A stretch of DNA of 64,000 nt from Cerrena zonata (GCA_038087015.1 JASBNA010000057.1:124001-188000), one strand, 5' to 3'. Positions 24,247 through 40,817 are shown, numbered from the stretch's first letter. The notes: generated by a model from the sequence alone, not told the origin. Made by a program: numbers and translations.

Positions 24247-25354
24247 CTAAGCAAGGAAACCCATGATAGCAGCCGTCAGGATAGACGACAAAAGATTGAT
24301 CTGTAGGGAAAAGGGTATGGAGAGTATTTCAACTGCTTCAAGTACTCGTACATACCTGGTTATTAGTAAGAAGGTTGAACCCACTGATAGTCTTGACGTC
24401 TTTCACCGATACTGGTGTTGAAGACTCATCAGTCAATATCTTGTTGGACTTCGTTGAATACTTTGTTTCTTGGATGGTAGCCCCCATAAGTGAATCAATC
24501 TGTTCGTATTTATCAATACTCTCTCATATATTCCTGCCAAATCAATATCTCTCACCAATGACCCGACAAGGCCCGCAAATGACCCGTACAACACAAGCGG
24601 TAGGACATCGTACCACTGACTTCTGCATGCACTACTCTCGATTAATAAGGTCACGAAGAGAGTGGCCCCCATTATGAAACCTCCGAGAGCGGAGGCCAGG
24701 GTTCCTGTTTTCGAGATGCCCCCATTCGTCCCAGGAGGAACTGTTTTAAGAGTGGTGATGAGGATAGGGGGAGTAGGAGAGAGTATACCGAGCTCAGATG
24801 CTAGCGTGTCTCCTAGACAGCAAGAAAAGTGTCTGGTGTGATTATGAAATTATGAGGTAAGTCCTGAATGGCAACTGGATATTACAGTTAACGACCCACC
24901 CTAGGGCAACAAACAAGAGTATTCGGCTTAGACCTCCAGCTATGTCTGGCGAGGCAGCACACCAGTTTGTAGAATTATATGGAACACTCGTGGGAATGTA
25001 TCCTGACAGAAATTGTGCCTCCCAGGAATTAGAAACAAAGGATGCACTCCACCATACGGTGGCAAGAAACGCGGAGAAGGAGTTGCAAATAACTTGATTT
25101 GCGTTCCTATATCCGGCCTCTTGATGACCATCCTCTAGTTTCGCTTTCACGTCTTTCCCTCGTTTTGTCGCTTTAGATCCTACTAGGTAGAATATGATTA
25201 GTGAAATGCCAAAGGAACGCAAAGGCGTTGAAAGCATAGAAAAGCCAACAACGAATGCTGCTATTCCGCCAGACGGAGATAATGAACGTTTCCGAACGCC
25301 ACTGAAGCCCAGGTATGCAGCTATCAGGAATTCAATCCATGGTTTGTCGAACAT
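24247..25354 (-). CDS. TMEM19/DUF92 family membrane protein
   Basis: Polytopic membrane protein of the DUF92 family, which includes animal TMEM19 and the plant phytyl-phosphate kinase VTE6. There are four exons: 25354-24900, 24832-24556, 24499-24356 and 24300-24247, totalling 310 codons (309 residues), a normal size for the family. Conserved features are LSPSGGIAAFVVG near residue 30, KATKRGKDVKAKLEDGHQEA and GYRNANQVICNS, then CLGDTLASELGIL, VPPGTNGGIS and TLASALGGF, and later DSLMGATIQ. Several hydrophobic spans are visible. A polyprenyl- or phytyl-phosphate kinase activity is known for some relatives but cannot be assumed here. The start at 25354 could be preceded by a further N-terminal exon, as the frame upstream also looks hydrophobic. 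Confidence 0.88.
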
Positions 25355-26440
25355 TGTGATGACGGGATTGAATACCCTGGCACGGTGACAGTTCCAATTC
25401 CAAGAGCTGAAGCAAGGGTGTAAGCGAGCTGTACGTAATATTTAGAGGCGGTACTGGCGTCTCACTGGATCCTTCTCAATTTTCAATTTGATCTTGAATT
25501 CTATGCTTCTGCGTCATTCTTTGGTCTCCATATAGTACAAGAGTCTTGCTCGAAGATCCTTGCTGTACAAACTAGAGGTTTGGGACCCATCAACGTTGGT
25601 AATATTCAGTGCGAAATCTCAACGGTTATCCTCGGGATCTTACGGCTACCGCTTGCAGGCAACTCGCTCTTCCCCTGTATATTGGTCATTTATTCGGATC
25701 GAAGGTCTTTTGAAGCTTGAACCGTCTATCACTTCCGGGTGTGGGGTAACATACTAGGCAATTGGGCATACTCTCGGTCAAGCAGGCGTCAGGCTTCAGC
25801 CTACTGTCAGCCTTTGTTGTCGACTATTGTGACACATTCAACGGTTATGACAAGCTTAGTGGACGGGATGGCGCCTCGCGCTGGGCTGAACCTTTGTCAT
25901 GTTCGCAGCAGCTTCCATAGATTGGCCTAGGATCTGGTTCATCGACATCTGAGGGTTATCGCTGATTATTGACCTTGATCAAAAGTCGATGTCGCCGGAC
26001 CTATTTGCACTGTAAGGCACCACATGATACAATCCGTCCAAATCCTTGAAACGACCGCCCAACGGACCCTTTCAAAGCCATATCCTATGTATTGCCGCGC
26101 AAAGATACTTTCAGAACCAGGAGCTGTCAAGTCGACAAACCATTGTGCTTCTCAAGCAGGATTACATAACCTAGTTGGAGGCCTACCCGATCAAGCCAAG
26201 ATGGTTCGATAGGTAGCAGGCACAAAATGGATCGCGGATCCTTGCACCTATCCTCGAGACGCACAACAGTCTCTCACCTACTCTCGCCCGCTCTCCGAGC
26301 GACGGGCAACGCTTACCGTATATCTCCTTATAATCTCTTCAAACATATTATAATCTGTTGGTTCCTGTTCTTCACGCCTAGTACCCCGCTTGCCTCTACC
26401 TCACACTCATTCCGTCCCGCCCTTCGCCCAAGGTTCACAA
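25355..26440. other. Divergent promoter region
   Basis: This about 1.1-kb spacer lies between the divergent TMEM19/DUF92 gene and the alginate-lyase-family gene. No gene is supported. The stretch just upstream of 25354 (25355-25425 on the minus strand) is open and hydrophobic and may be an extra 5' exon. Confidence 0.4.
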
Positions 26441-28210
26441 ATGTCTTCTATGGCTGGTGTATCTCGATTGGCTCTCGTAGCGGCAACATTCTATCTGACA
26501 ATTGCACCAACCGTTTATTCCTATACAAGTTACGCTAATGACTTCGTTGACCCAACTCTAATCCTATCCAATTCTTTCTCCCCAACTACCATCGACGCAC
26601 AACAAACTATTATCTCATGGGCTGATGAACTGCTTGCTCAAGGACCGTGGAGTAGGTTTTGGTCCGGAGAATATAAGTGGCGTTTTTGACTGCTTATTTA
26701 GGTGTTGTATACAAGAATTATACCCCGCCCACCGGAAACAAGCATGACTATGCTAGTTTGGCACCATAGTAAGTAGCTGTACTAATCATCAACTGAAATA
26801 ATACTTAATACGGGACTTAAATAGCTGGTGGCCCGATTGCTCGAAGGTTGGAAACACAACAGCCCTCACAGACGAGCAAAGTACGAAATATTCCTATTTC
26901 TACACGTGCACAACTCACGGTCTGCCTCATTCATATAGTCTGGACAACATGTCCATACATCTCGCGAGACGGCGAATTCAACCCGGATGTCCGTGTCCTC
27001 GTGAACGACATAGGCTCGTTCGGTACCTTGTCGGACGCCGTCTTTTACAGCGGCCTTGCTTGGGCCCTTACCGGCAATTCCACGTATGCCGCTGCTGCCA
27101 ATAACTGGATCAGGATATGGTTTGTAGACCCCGATACTATAATGAATCCGAATCTGGACTACGCACAGATGCAACGAGGCCCTGGCGGCCAGGTTGGGAC
27201 CCATACGGGCGTTCTGTAAGTTTTGTCATCATCATTCTCTGGGTCGGATATATTCTCATCCGGGAACTGTGGCACAGAGACTTGAAGAGCATGGTTAAGA
27301 TCCTCAGTGGTGTCCTGATTCTTCGCAATGGTAAGGCGGCTGAATGGACAAGTGAAGTGGACGATGGTTTTGTATCTTGGGCGAAGGCCTATATTCCATG
27401 GTTGCAAACAAATAAGCTCGCTATCGAGGAACGTGATTCTACCAAGTACGTTTCTCTTCATTATATCTTTATTTATATCTGATCAACGAACAAAACTCTA
27501 GCAACCATGGTTCATTTTATTTCAATCAGCTGGCGGCTCTTCAAATTCTTGTTGGGGACAACGACGGCGCGAAGCAGACTCTTGATAATTTCTTCACGGG
27601 TATTTATCAAGGCCAGATCTCTGCTAATGGCGATCAGGTAAGATTTTCGAAATTACAAACCGAGAATCAAACTAAGAATTATACAGCCTCTTGAGAGTGC
27701 TCGTACACGCCCGTATCACTACAGAGCCTACAACCTCGCAGCTATGCTTGTACGTCTAATTTTTATATCTCTTCCCGACTCTATCTCATTTTATCATAGA
27801 CCAATGCGCGACTGGGACAATATGTCGGCTATAATAACACTTGGAATATAACGACCAAGCAAGGCGCAACCATCCGCTCGGCATTGGACTATGCCATGAA
27901 TCACTTCGCTGCTGAGGCAGCATCAGAACTCTACCCTGTAGTCGGAGCAGTCGCTTCTACATACGGTGACCCCAATGGGACATATGCAAAATTCCTCCTT
28001 ACCAACGCAGGAAATCAATACCCCTCGGATGCGAGCTTCCTCTGGAATCAGCCTCTTTCAGATAGCGGTTTAGTGAACACAAGTCAATCAATAAAACAAG
28101 TGAATGCTGCGCTGGTCGTGGCTATCCCTGCGTTGAACTGGCGGGGCTGGATGATATGGTATCTTTCGTGCACTGTTGTTATGGCGTTCTCGGTCTTGGA
28201 CTTTTTCTGA
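26441..28210 (+). CDS. Secreted alginate-lyase-family protein (PF05426-type polysaccharide lyase)
   Basis: There are eight exons: 26441-26651, 26702-26768, 26825-26880, 26939-27215, 27278-27445, 27502-27637, 27687-27749 and 27800-28210. They sum to exactly 463 codons. The N-terminus MSSMAGVSRLALVAATFYLT followed by SYTSY is a likely signal peptide, so secretion is expected. Family landmarks are DYASLAPYWWPD, FYSGLAWALTGN, the conserved NNHGSFYFNQ with its Asn-His pair, and RPYHYRAYNLAAML. Fungal members of this fold cleave polyuronides (alginate or glucuronan) by beta-elimination, with these Asn, His, Arg and Tyr residues at the active site. For a terrestrial basidiomycete, glucuronan is the more natural substrate, but that is inference. 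The last ~20 residues are hydrophobic, possibly a membrane or GPI-type tail. The gene looks intact. Confidence 0.88.
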
Positions 28211-29578
28211 ACATCACTATCATCTTCAATTCTTCGTAGAACATTTGTATGATACCCACACTAATGCTTTGTTATTACCCTCCAGTTTTGTAGTTCGCTT
28301 GAATTCCTGCAACAATATCTTCTTCAGTTTTCTTTATGAGGAAGAGGATCGGATCGTGAGTAACGTATGCCAAAACTATTCCAGAGTCTCTTGAGATGGC
28401 GCTAAACAACTTGGTCTTGAACCATCACATACATCGCAGAACAATTCGACTATATTCTATATTTCAAAAGGTGATGGTCAGCTAGAAGACCGTGTATAGA
28501 ATCGGATCGCCAAATCAAGTCCTACAGGTATGTAGTATGATTACCGGGGCATCAGACGGTGCAGAAACACCTCCCGGTTTCCACAAGGGGTGGTGTAGTC
28601 TGATCCACTTAGATCCAGGTCAAATGAACATCTCTAGACGTCTTTACGTCGAATATAGTGGCCTTAGGTTCCTGATCTCCGACGATCAGACTAATCGAGC
28701 CCGCTATCGGATATGCTTGATGGCACGGTGCTCCAATGTCCTGGTAAGTAGCTATATATTTCTGTACGTATAAATCCTATTGACCAAGGGTTTTCCGTGA
28801 AACTTTCACCTGTCCTCGAGGTGAGTCCTGAGGTTTGAATTTTCACAAATCTAATTTCAATTTTTATTGCAATTATTCCCCATGGTCTCACATGAGGCGC
28901 CAGATGCATGGAGGCCAACCCTTTGAAGATCGGGAAACCCCCGATGCTTCGACTGGTCTCTCTCGATGCATCTGGTCTCGTTCATGTCAAATCGTGTAGC
29001 GGTAACCGTGCTTCTGTCTAAAAACAGGATAAACAATTGGGTTGGCAGTTGCATTGTGGTGCCCTTCATGGAGGGTTCAACTTCCTGTGTTCGTCACATC
29101 ATTTTACCCTTTACACACTAGTGTGTTATTTGTTTCAGACTTAGAAACTGTATAATAGCAGTAAATGCACTATGTCAATGTATTTGCACTCAGTCTGATT
29201 GCTGTTCTCCCAGCATGCGAATGTGTGCGATAGATATATAAGAATTAGCATGCGGAATGCTGCCATGGTATTACCTCTTTACCTTGCGTCGTCTTCGAGG
29301 GGAGACGAACAACGGTCGTACGTTATTCTGTTGGGTGACTGACGGTGAAGGTGGTATCATCGAACTAGTTCATCGCGAGCAGGACGAACTCGTATTCAGA
29401 CCACATACAGGTTCACACGTTAGACTGTCACTCAGCTGGTAACAACATATATAAATAGGTCGTGATGTACATCACATAGTTCAAGGCCCGCTGATCAAGT
29501 AATGGATAGCGTTAATGAAGGGCCTATATAATGCACTTACTGCTCTCATGACGTTCAAGTTGCACGGCTACGCACAGC
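28211..29578. other. Intergenic, no supported gene
   Basis: About 1.4 kb lies between two plus-strand genes with only short unlinked frames. A TATATAA-like stretch near 29445 lies upstream of the following single-exon gene but its role is unproven. Confidence 0.45.
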
Positions 29579-30931
29579 ATGGCTTCTCCCAAAACTACTA
29601 TTGGCGGACGGTGGACATTACTAAATGTTCCCCCAGAAATCCGCCACGAGATCATCGAAAACGTTCTACTGTCACCTTTCCAAACTCCCAAGGACATTAC
29701 CTCTGCCCTCTCATCTCGCCAGGAGCCATTACAAGGTTGGGACTACCGTGAAAAGCTTTTCAAAACATGGCGGGACGGACCTCTCCATGTTCGTTTTCCT
29801 CAGGACGGGTCTTCATTTTGTTACATCTCTCGAGCAACACCACTCTTACTCACAAATAAACAAATAAACGAAGAAACCCGTACTACAGTCATGCGACTGC
29901 GAGGGCAAACGCGCATATATGAACTCGATGTTCTGGTCGTGCACGAGCAGCAGTTCTGGCCCACTTGGAGCTTCGTTCCTGTTTGGACACAGGAAATCGA
30001 TCAAGTCGATGTGACATTCCGTATTTTTGGCAACCTCGCGCAAATCATCAAAGAAAACAGGAGATTGTGGAGTGCATTCAGAATTGGGAATGGTTCACCT
30101 CCATCACTCACCTGGTGTTTCTACTACTTGCTGGAGCGTTTCTTGAGACTAGGGCCTGATGTGACCAGGTCCGTCCTGGATCCCACCAGTCCTGATAGGA
30201 AGTTCAGTGTAAAGACTTTGAATGTCAATATCACTGTAGGGGAGGGGGAGGTGATGTTGGGAGAAGAAGAGCAGGGCAGTTGGAGGGAGCTACAAGATAT
30301 ACATCATTATGGCTATGCCGACGACGACGGTGAAACCCCACCGGATTTCCAAGGATCTCGCGTTATGCGTCCAGAGTGGCTTGCCAACTTCGTCATTGAG
30401 TACCTACATATTTTAACCTCGATGGGCTACCATACTGCTAAATATGGCGCTATCTTGTTTGAACGAGTAGGTACTATTCGAGTTAGCGTCGAGGGGGTTC
30501 TCCTTCATGAGATAGAGCTGGGATCTGTCTTAGACAAGCTGAATTGGAGTAATCCTGGACATACCTTTGGGCATTTGAACAGGGATGAAAGATTGGATGC
30601 ATTCGCGAAGTGGAAGAGGAACACGAGGAAATTGAGAATAAAGAGGAATCTGCCTGTTGTTCACCACAATCATTCGGACAACACCTTAGAGGAGAATAGT
30701 CTTGGGGAGCAGGGTAACGTAGAGCTTAATCTTCTAAAGATATCACATAACATTCTGATTGAATATCAACCATCTTTACCAGCAGAAAGTGAGAGCTCAA
30801 CCACAAGTTCCTTCGATCTCGGAGTTGCTGCACCAATATCCGCTATTGTCGTGCAGCCGGATACCTCGCGACAAATGAGGGGTAGAGGGAATGTATTCAG
30901 GAGACTGCTGAGGTTTTTGGGATGTAACTAA
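29579..30931 (+). CDS. F-box-like single-exon protein
   Basis: Intronless 450-codon gene, unusual among its intron-rich neighbours. The N-terminus LLNVPPEIRHEIIENVLLSP resembles the F-box-like start of many fungal proteins (L..P.EIR..I...L), in which the F-box recruits a Skp1-Cullin ubiquitin ligase. The following TPLLLTNKQINEETRTTVM is typical of the ascomycete/basidiomycete F-box-like group that continues with a conserved Asn-Lys-Gln-Ile-x-Glu-Glu segment. The rest shows no repeats that I recognise, and the C-terminus is basic (RQMRGRGNVFRRLLRFLG). The target protein is unknown. The assignment rests on the short N-terminal pattern. Confidence 0.7.
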   Translation: MASPKTTIGGRWTLLNVPPEIRHEIIENVLLSPFQTPKDITSALSSRQEPLQGWDYREKLFKTWRDGPLHVRFPQDGSSFCYISRATPLLLTNKQINEETRTTVMRLRGQTRIYELDVLVVHEQQFWPTWSFVPVWTQEIDQVDVTFRIFGNLAQIIKENRRLWSAFRIGNGSPPSLTWCFYYLLERFLRLGPDVTRSVLDPTSPDRKFSVKTLNVNITVGEGEVMLGEEEQGSWRELQDIHHYGYADDDGETPPDFQGSRVMRPEWLANFVIEYLHILTSMGYHTAKYGAILFERVGTIRVSVEGVLLHEIELGSVLDKLNWSNPGHTFGHLNRDERLDAFAKWKRNTRKLRIKRNLPVVHHNHSDNTLEENSLGEQGNVELNLLKISHNILIEYQPSLPAESESSTTSSFDLGVAAPISAIVVQPDTSRQMRGRGNVFRRLLRFLGCN

Positions 30932-31243
30932 GATTTCAATATGGATGTCAGGCTCACCGACTCCGAGACTCGACCATGATGCCGGCCAATGTCTTATTTA
31001 GGTTTATTTGGCAGCAGCCTTAAGGAGTTATCCTTTTTAGGATACCGTGATAACAGTATCCAAAAATACGGATATGGCAATCATTGCCAAGTCAAGTCTT
31101 AGGTCGATACACTGTGTCTTTCGGACTACTGTAACTTCGTCGTCGTAGTTGGCGATCACGTTATCAGCAACACGAAGATAATTACATATAGCTGTGTAAT
31201 GATGAGTTTGTTGCGTATAAAAATGAGCAGACTAAGTAAGGTA
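30932..31243. other. Convergent spacer
   Basis: This spacer lies between the 3' ends of the F-box-like gene (plus) and the DUF6533 gene (minus). Nothing is recognised. Confidence 0.4.
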
Positions 31244-32110
31244 TTATACTACTTGACCACTCTCATCGCCTGTGTACCTGCTAGAGCTTGATTCGGAATT
31301 GCCGGTTGCAAACTCTACCGTGGTAACATTTGCCTCGATTACACTCTTGTTATCCTGAGCTTCAGCGCGGACGTCTATGAGAACCCTGCTACCCATAATG
31401 GAGATTAGACCCATTGATAGAGTCTCCAAGAGGACAGAAAAGCTGGGCTATTGATGGGTATATCAGCATATTAAGGCCTCTGGGGTTGTTGAACACCTAC
31501 ATCGGGGTTGGAAAAAAGACAGATGTTGTCACGAGGACCAGGGATATCCTGTTTTGTTTTTTCCCAAAATAACACACATACTATGAATGAGAATATGGGA
31601 AGGCTATATTAGATATACTTACCCAGCAAAGTATAGGAGCGAGTCACGATATAGCACCGAGATCAAGCGGGATGGGCCCGATTCTGATGTTATTGCAGTC
31701 CCTCTAATATGACGCTGGTCTCGAACATATTGGTATGCCTTGCGTAAGACCATACAAAATGCCGTCGACTCGAAGACGAGGAGTGGAAGGCTAGAGAAAT
31801 AATTAGTGCCTTGTCATAACCAATACTACCACGAGAATGGATACATACCAGTATAACCAGAAGTTATTGAACGACGCCATTATGTCCGCAGCTGGACATG
31901 GAACAGAAACGTCAAGTTTGTATATGTAAGCGAGGACATGAGTGTCAGACATGGCCCCACAGATCCCACCTCCCGCCCTAAATACTCGAAGGGTATCTAT
32001 TAAGACCCCGATATCACATCTATTTCCAGCTATATCGTGATGAAAAATCAAGAACTCACTGAATACTATGAGAGTTGACAGGGTCATCAACTTCGGATTG
32101 TTGATCTTCT
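31244..32110 (-). CDS. DUF6533-type membrane protein, 5' end unclear
   Basis: Member of the large agaricomycete family of polytopic membrane proteins with an N-terminal DUF6533 domain. Visible pieces, each a separate exon, are MTLSTLIVFSEFLIFHHD, NNFWLYW, then LPLLVFESTAFCMVLRKAYQ, SRLISVLYRDSLLYFA and the conserved tail SMGLISIMGSRVLIDVRAEA. The order and spacing match family members, which show about seven hydrophobic spans. I could not find the usual first exon with its charged cytoplasmic motif. The 5' end is therefore either further upstream within 32.1-32.5 kb or lost. Exon joins are approximate. The function of the family is unknown. Confidence 0.6.
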
Positions 32111-34117
32111 GATTGACATTGTCAATATATTAGATCTGTTGGACGAAAACTTACTATCATCTAGTAGATATTCTGTTTTGGGTGACAAGCAGTAACATCA
32201 ACCAGTGCTAAATTGACAGTGTCAGATTGTGTCAGATTTTAACGGTCTTAGGGTGGGGATCTCCCTGAACGGTGATTCTATATCTGCAACTGGAGTCTCA
32301 CCAGAAGACAAGTAACGTAATCAAATTCGCATACAAAACAACTCGCTCACCAAAAACATCTATCCCGCTCTCCGTCGCATGTTCCTCAACCTTCGTTTCA
32401 CCTTCTGCACCCATATCCGCACAACCTGGAAAACACATAGGTTCAATAACTTCTGCGTTTTTCCTACTCGGCTTCCTCTTTTTTGGACAGGAGAACACGC
32501 GTGACTTTGACGACATGTCATGCGTCGTCTAGTTGCTGCTGTTCTCAATATAATACCATTCTTCGAAGAGAGATGTAAGTAGGATCTTACATCGACACGC
32601 TTTCTTAATGTTCATTTTCGTTGAATGTTCTTGTAGTATGCGGCATTTTGACGAAGTGGTTTTGATTTTCCGCATATAGACCGTCGTCCTTGATGTTCTC
32701 ACTCTCGCCATCGTGCATCATAACGAGGAATTCGTGAGGAACCTCCTGTTCCACTTTAACGATTTCGTAATCTCGTGCGAAGTTGGAAGGCGTTGGCTGT
32801 TGAAAAATTTTTCAAAAGAAGCAGGCACACGAACATATGTGGATGAACGACTGACCTCCTCTTCAAGGCAACTGGAATCACGAGCTAGTCGTTCCACCTT
32901 GAAACGTATCGCCGCTTCGTCCTCTTTCGTGAGGTAATTGGTCAAGAAGTGGTCACAGTCGGATTCCAAGCGTCAACTTGAAGAGGGTTCTGTCAAAATA
33001 CGTCTTGTGAAGCTCACTATTTTTGACACCCACACCTAGTAGCTATTCTCCTAGACGTTCAGAGAAGCGGAACAAATCGTAAGCGTTTGCCTGTGCTCTG
33101 TACCTGAGAGCTATCAGAGGCAATGGTCCTGGTATGTGGGTATTACTTACTGGCAACTGTTCGGGATGATTAGAGTAGCAGGATGTGATAGTGGTACTAC
33201 GATTAGTCGTATCAGGTATACACTCGTTGGAGAACGCAGTGATCTTCTCGAGATATACTGACGTCCAAGGCACCCAGACAAGATGACTCGGAATTCTGGA
33301 GGACGCATCAGTGTACTGTCAAGATAACCACAACTAGCTTAGCAGATATACATTATACTCAACTAGAGGTAATATCAGAATCAGATAGAATGCCCACCTT
33401 CCATTAGTGAGGAGATTGAAAGCATCACCGCAGTGACGTATAGTTCGTCAATGATGTCGCCACATCGCCAAGTGTTGCACAACCGTTGTATATGCTCTTG
33501 TTGTGCGGTGTTATATCAAGAATGAATCCCAGCGAAAATCACGATTGCGCTCCGAGAGCCTTCCGCCACCCCATTAAGACGAAGATGCGAACGTGCAGCT
33601 GGTCTTGGTGAACGTTCCATTTTGATGGTGACCGTTGTGGTTGTGATTAGGTATAGGCTATAGGCGCCTGGTGTCCGAGTCGTGGTTGTGTGGTTGAGGA
33701 TCGGTGGAGGAATGGAAAAGGGGACGTCGTGTGAGAGGCGAGACTGGTGGTATATGATTTCTATCGCTACCTGTACTTGTGAACAATACATTGAAGTTAT
33801 TCTTGTTGACACAACATTGAAAACAAAAAAAGAAACAAAAAAAATATAGGAATGAGGGCCAATGGGGTAAAAACACAACACTGATCTGGAACGAAACGGG
33901 ACCAAGCAAAAAGATATACATTCAATGTGTATCAAAAAGGACTGTGAGCACCATTAAAAGATAAAGCGAAGCTAAGCAAGGAGTGCAAGGAACAAGCGCC
34001 ACGGATCACAATCTCGGTGAAAGAGGCAGAATAGAACGTACTAGTCTAAGGGGATTCAAGGAGCTGAGACTGAGACTAGGATGGATTTCATCACCCACAA
34101 ACGTCGTGGACGAGCTA
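32111..34117. other. Mostly non-coding; possible small minus-strand exons
   Basis: No gene is firmly supported. On the minus strand, 32718-32969 and 32298-32516 are open and charged (EDEAAIRFKVERLARD; CPKKRKPSRKNAEVIEP) and could be exons of an unrecognised gene. The frame at 33043-33273 is another candidate. No domain was seen. The part from 33.5 to 34.1 kb is the 3' flank of the SRPK gene. Confidence 0.35.
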
Positions 34118-38218
<4,101 letters not shown>

Positions 38219-38226
38219 GATGTGGG
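38219..38226. repeat. hAT target-site duplication, left copy
   Basis: GATGTGGG lies directly before the left terminal repeat. The identical octamer follows the right terminal repeat at 59508-59515. Eight bases is the duplication length made by hAT transposases. Confidence 0.93.
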
Positions 38227-38248
38227 TAGTGTTGCAACGGTTCGGCTC
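38227..38248 (+). repeat. hAT left terminal inverted repeat
   Basis: This 22-nt end begins TAGTGTTGCAACG. It matches the inverted right end at 59486-59507 except for two adjacent positions. Tandem CTCGG units follow immediately (38248-38261). Confidence 0.92.
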
Positions 38249-38310
38249 GGCTCGGCTCGGTTTCTTCCGGCTCAGGACACTTTCAGCTCAGTTTAGAAGC
38301 CGAGTTACTA

Positions 38311-38318
38311 AACCTGGC
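38311..38318. repeat. KDZ element target-site duplication, left copy
   Basis: AACCTGGC occurs here and again at 44048-44055, directly outside the inverted repeats of the KDZ element. Removing the element and one copy rejoins the hAT subterminal sequence smoothly. Confidence 0.75.
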
Positions 38319-38502
38319 GGGAACGTCTGACTCTCAGACAGTTGGGCTAATAGCCCAGGGCTATTGGACCGATGGACCGACCCGAAGTGAGCTCGGGCTA
38401 TAAGTCTATTGGTCCATTTCCCAAATCGACCCGAATTGGGCCCCATGGGCTATAAGTCCATTGGTCTACTTTCGGTGGGGGGTTGCTTGGTGTTGTTGAT
38501 GT

Positions 38503-40756
38503 GTGCTAGGTATAGGGCGCTCGTTCAACGATACTGCCACGTACGATCGACTTTCAAGTTTGTTTGTCGTGATGCTTACTACCTGTACTCCCGTCGATCA
38601 CTCAATGCAGGACAATGTACCTACTAGTCTCTCATCTCGGGATACCTTTCGCTTCACCTCTCTTGTAGCCCAGCACTTTGGGGAAGGCTTAGAATGGGTG
38701 CAAGCATCCACAGCAACAGGGCCTCCCGCCGCTTTACCACATAATGTCTCTAGTTTCCTTGCAGAGGCATTTGGTGTTGATGTTCCGTGCATCACACGTG
38801 CGTGGACTGCGCAACGCGAGCTTATCTGGGAGTGTAGAACGCAGCGTAGTTCCCTCCTGGATGAGACTGCCCTGCGTAATGGTCGGTACTTGCCATTCTT
38901 CCTACAATACGGTGTTCGCCATCGGACTGGTACGTTGAACCCAATATGCAAAATCTCATGCTGATTGCTATTATTTGCAGTATTCTATCCTCTATATCCA
39001 CCTACACGTGTGTGTCTGGATCCCAAGTGTGCACTTGATGTTCGAGGATCGCAGGCACTATCTGCTCGTGAACTTACAAGAATCAATACAAATGAAGGAA
39101 CTTTATTCACAACAAACTTTGGTGCTCTTCCATGCTATGTGTACTCTGCAGCATGTCCAGGTATGGTGTTATGTATTTCTTAAGACATGTAATCAAACTG
39201 TTGTAGGCTGTCATACTCGCTACTATCCATCATTCTATGTTCATCGACATAGCTCTGAACATATATACTATCATGGAACACCTCATATTGTCAATATCTC
39301 GATGCATTATTATATTGAAGCAAGCTTGTGTGAGCGATTTTCAAATGCAATGGTTTGCTCATGGTAGGTGCTATTCTTTCTTGGATATTTTTATGCCAAT
39401 ATTTTATAGGACATCTGCAACCAATCTTGCTCGCATATATAATCTTGATGTACCCGATGCAAGTGTTCGTATCCAAGCACCATGGTCATATCAGCTTCAA
39501 ATCAATACTGAACAGGTCTGGGATGCCTTCTTTGTCCATGGGCTGTTACTTGATTGTTCTTCACGTAACACAATTCTTATTCTTGATGTAAGTGTACCTC
39601 AAGATCAGCGTTTACACTTTGCACTTGAAACTCGAAATCAACATATGGTTGGTCCTGGGCAGAAATATTGGAATCATGCATGTAATTTATGTTGTGCTGA
39701 GCGTAAATCTCCTGATGGAACACCAGGTTTGTCATATTATCACTTCATTGTTATTTTAGTACTTATATATATTTTTAAGCTGCTTTACGGGCCAGTGTTG
39801 TAGATGGAATTTCTATTGGACGGCCATGCTGCAGTGTTCATGATTGCAAAGAGGCACTCTCCTCTCAACGGGATCGATTCTGCTACACACATGCAGATAT
39901 GCGGGATATATGTGTTATTGTTGACTGTGATGATCATATTGAGCCTGGTCATCAGACATGTTCCAAGGCTGATCATCGCCAGTTAGAGGTTGTAGGGATT
40001 ATAGAGCGTACTGCAATGTTTCAACTCAAGAAACGCTTGGAACGTCTCAATGTTACACAGCCAGAAACTGCTATTATGCAAGATCTGTCTTCATCAGATG
40101 ACTTGCCTAATACTCAAGAGGGCTGTGAAGGCAAGTCAGATGAAGGCAATGCTAAACCACGCGCACGATTTGGACGTCGCCGTACACATAATGAACAACT
40201 TTGTGTCACATCATGTGGTATAATTCAAGGACGGGCAACATTTTATGGATCTGAGAGTCCCAATGGTGTACGGGTGAGTATAGAATCCCTTTTTCTATAA
40301 GATATATACTAACTGTGACACTAGCTCTTCCTTCATGCATTATTTCCTACTGCAAAATCAGTTCCAGGTGTTATTTTTCATGACAACAATTGTCATGTCA
40401 AAAAGCTGATCAATAATCTTCAAGACTCACACTTTGATCGATGTGCTCTTCCTGTTGATGTTTTTCATATGAAATCCAAACACAAAGAGTCAGACGAATT
40501 CTGTGGCCGATGGTGTAATCCTGCTCATTTTCCTGACTTAATGGTTAATGACAAATGGCGCTTCAACTCTTCTGCTGCAGAAATGACAAATGCCTGGTTT
40601 GGAGGGTTTCAAGCAATTGTCCAGGAGATGCGGGTGGATCGGTATGAGTTTTTCTTAGATGAGATGATTCAACGAAGGAATGAAATTATTGTTGCTGATC
40701 TTCAGCATCAACATGCAATGCCTTATCAAATTCCTCGTAATGAACTTCTTGTCTAA
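38503..40756 (+). CDS. KDZ transposase with CxC5 and CxC6 cysteine clusters
   Basis: There are six exons: 38503-38929, 38981-39160, 39207-39363, 39410-39726, 39780-40273 and 40325-40756, totalling exactly 669 codons without a stop. The CxC5-like cluster is near residues 145-215 (RVCLDPKC, CYVYSAACPGCHTRYYPSFY). The CxC6-like cluster is at about 360-420 (RPCCSVHDCKEAL, CYTHADMRDICVIVDC). The catalytic core includes ILILDVSVP, HACNLCC, VIFHDNNCHVKK, LPVDVFHMKSKHKESDEFC and NSSAAEMTNAWFGGFQAI, where spaced Asp and Glu fit a DDE transposase. This domain set is that of basidiomycete Kyakuja-Dileera-Zisupton transposases. The start is uncertain: 38503 is the first Met, and a Met at 38572 is also possible. 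The gene appears intact. Confidence 0.87.
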
Positions 40757-40817
40757 TTATATACTTAGGTGTCTTATAGATCAAGCTGTTGTTAAACCAG
40801 AAGTGATTGAATTTAAA

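Noticed and set aside
24842..24904. C-terminal extension of the DUF92 exon past 24900
   Set aside because: Splicing at GTGGGT (24899) leads to the conserved GDTLASELG block in frame; reading through gives a short unrelated tail.
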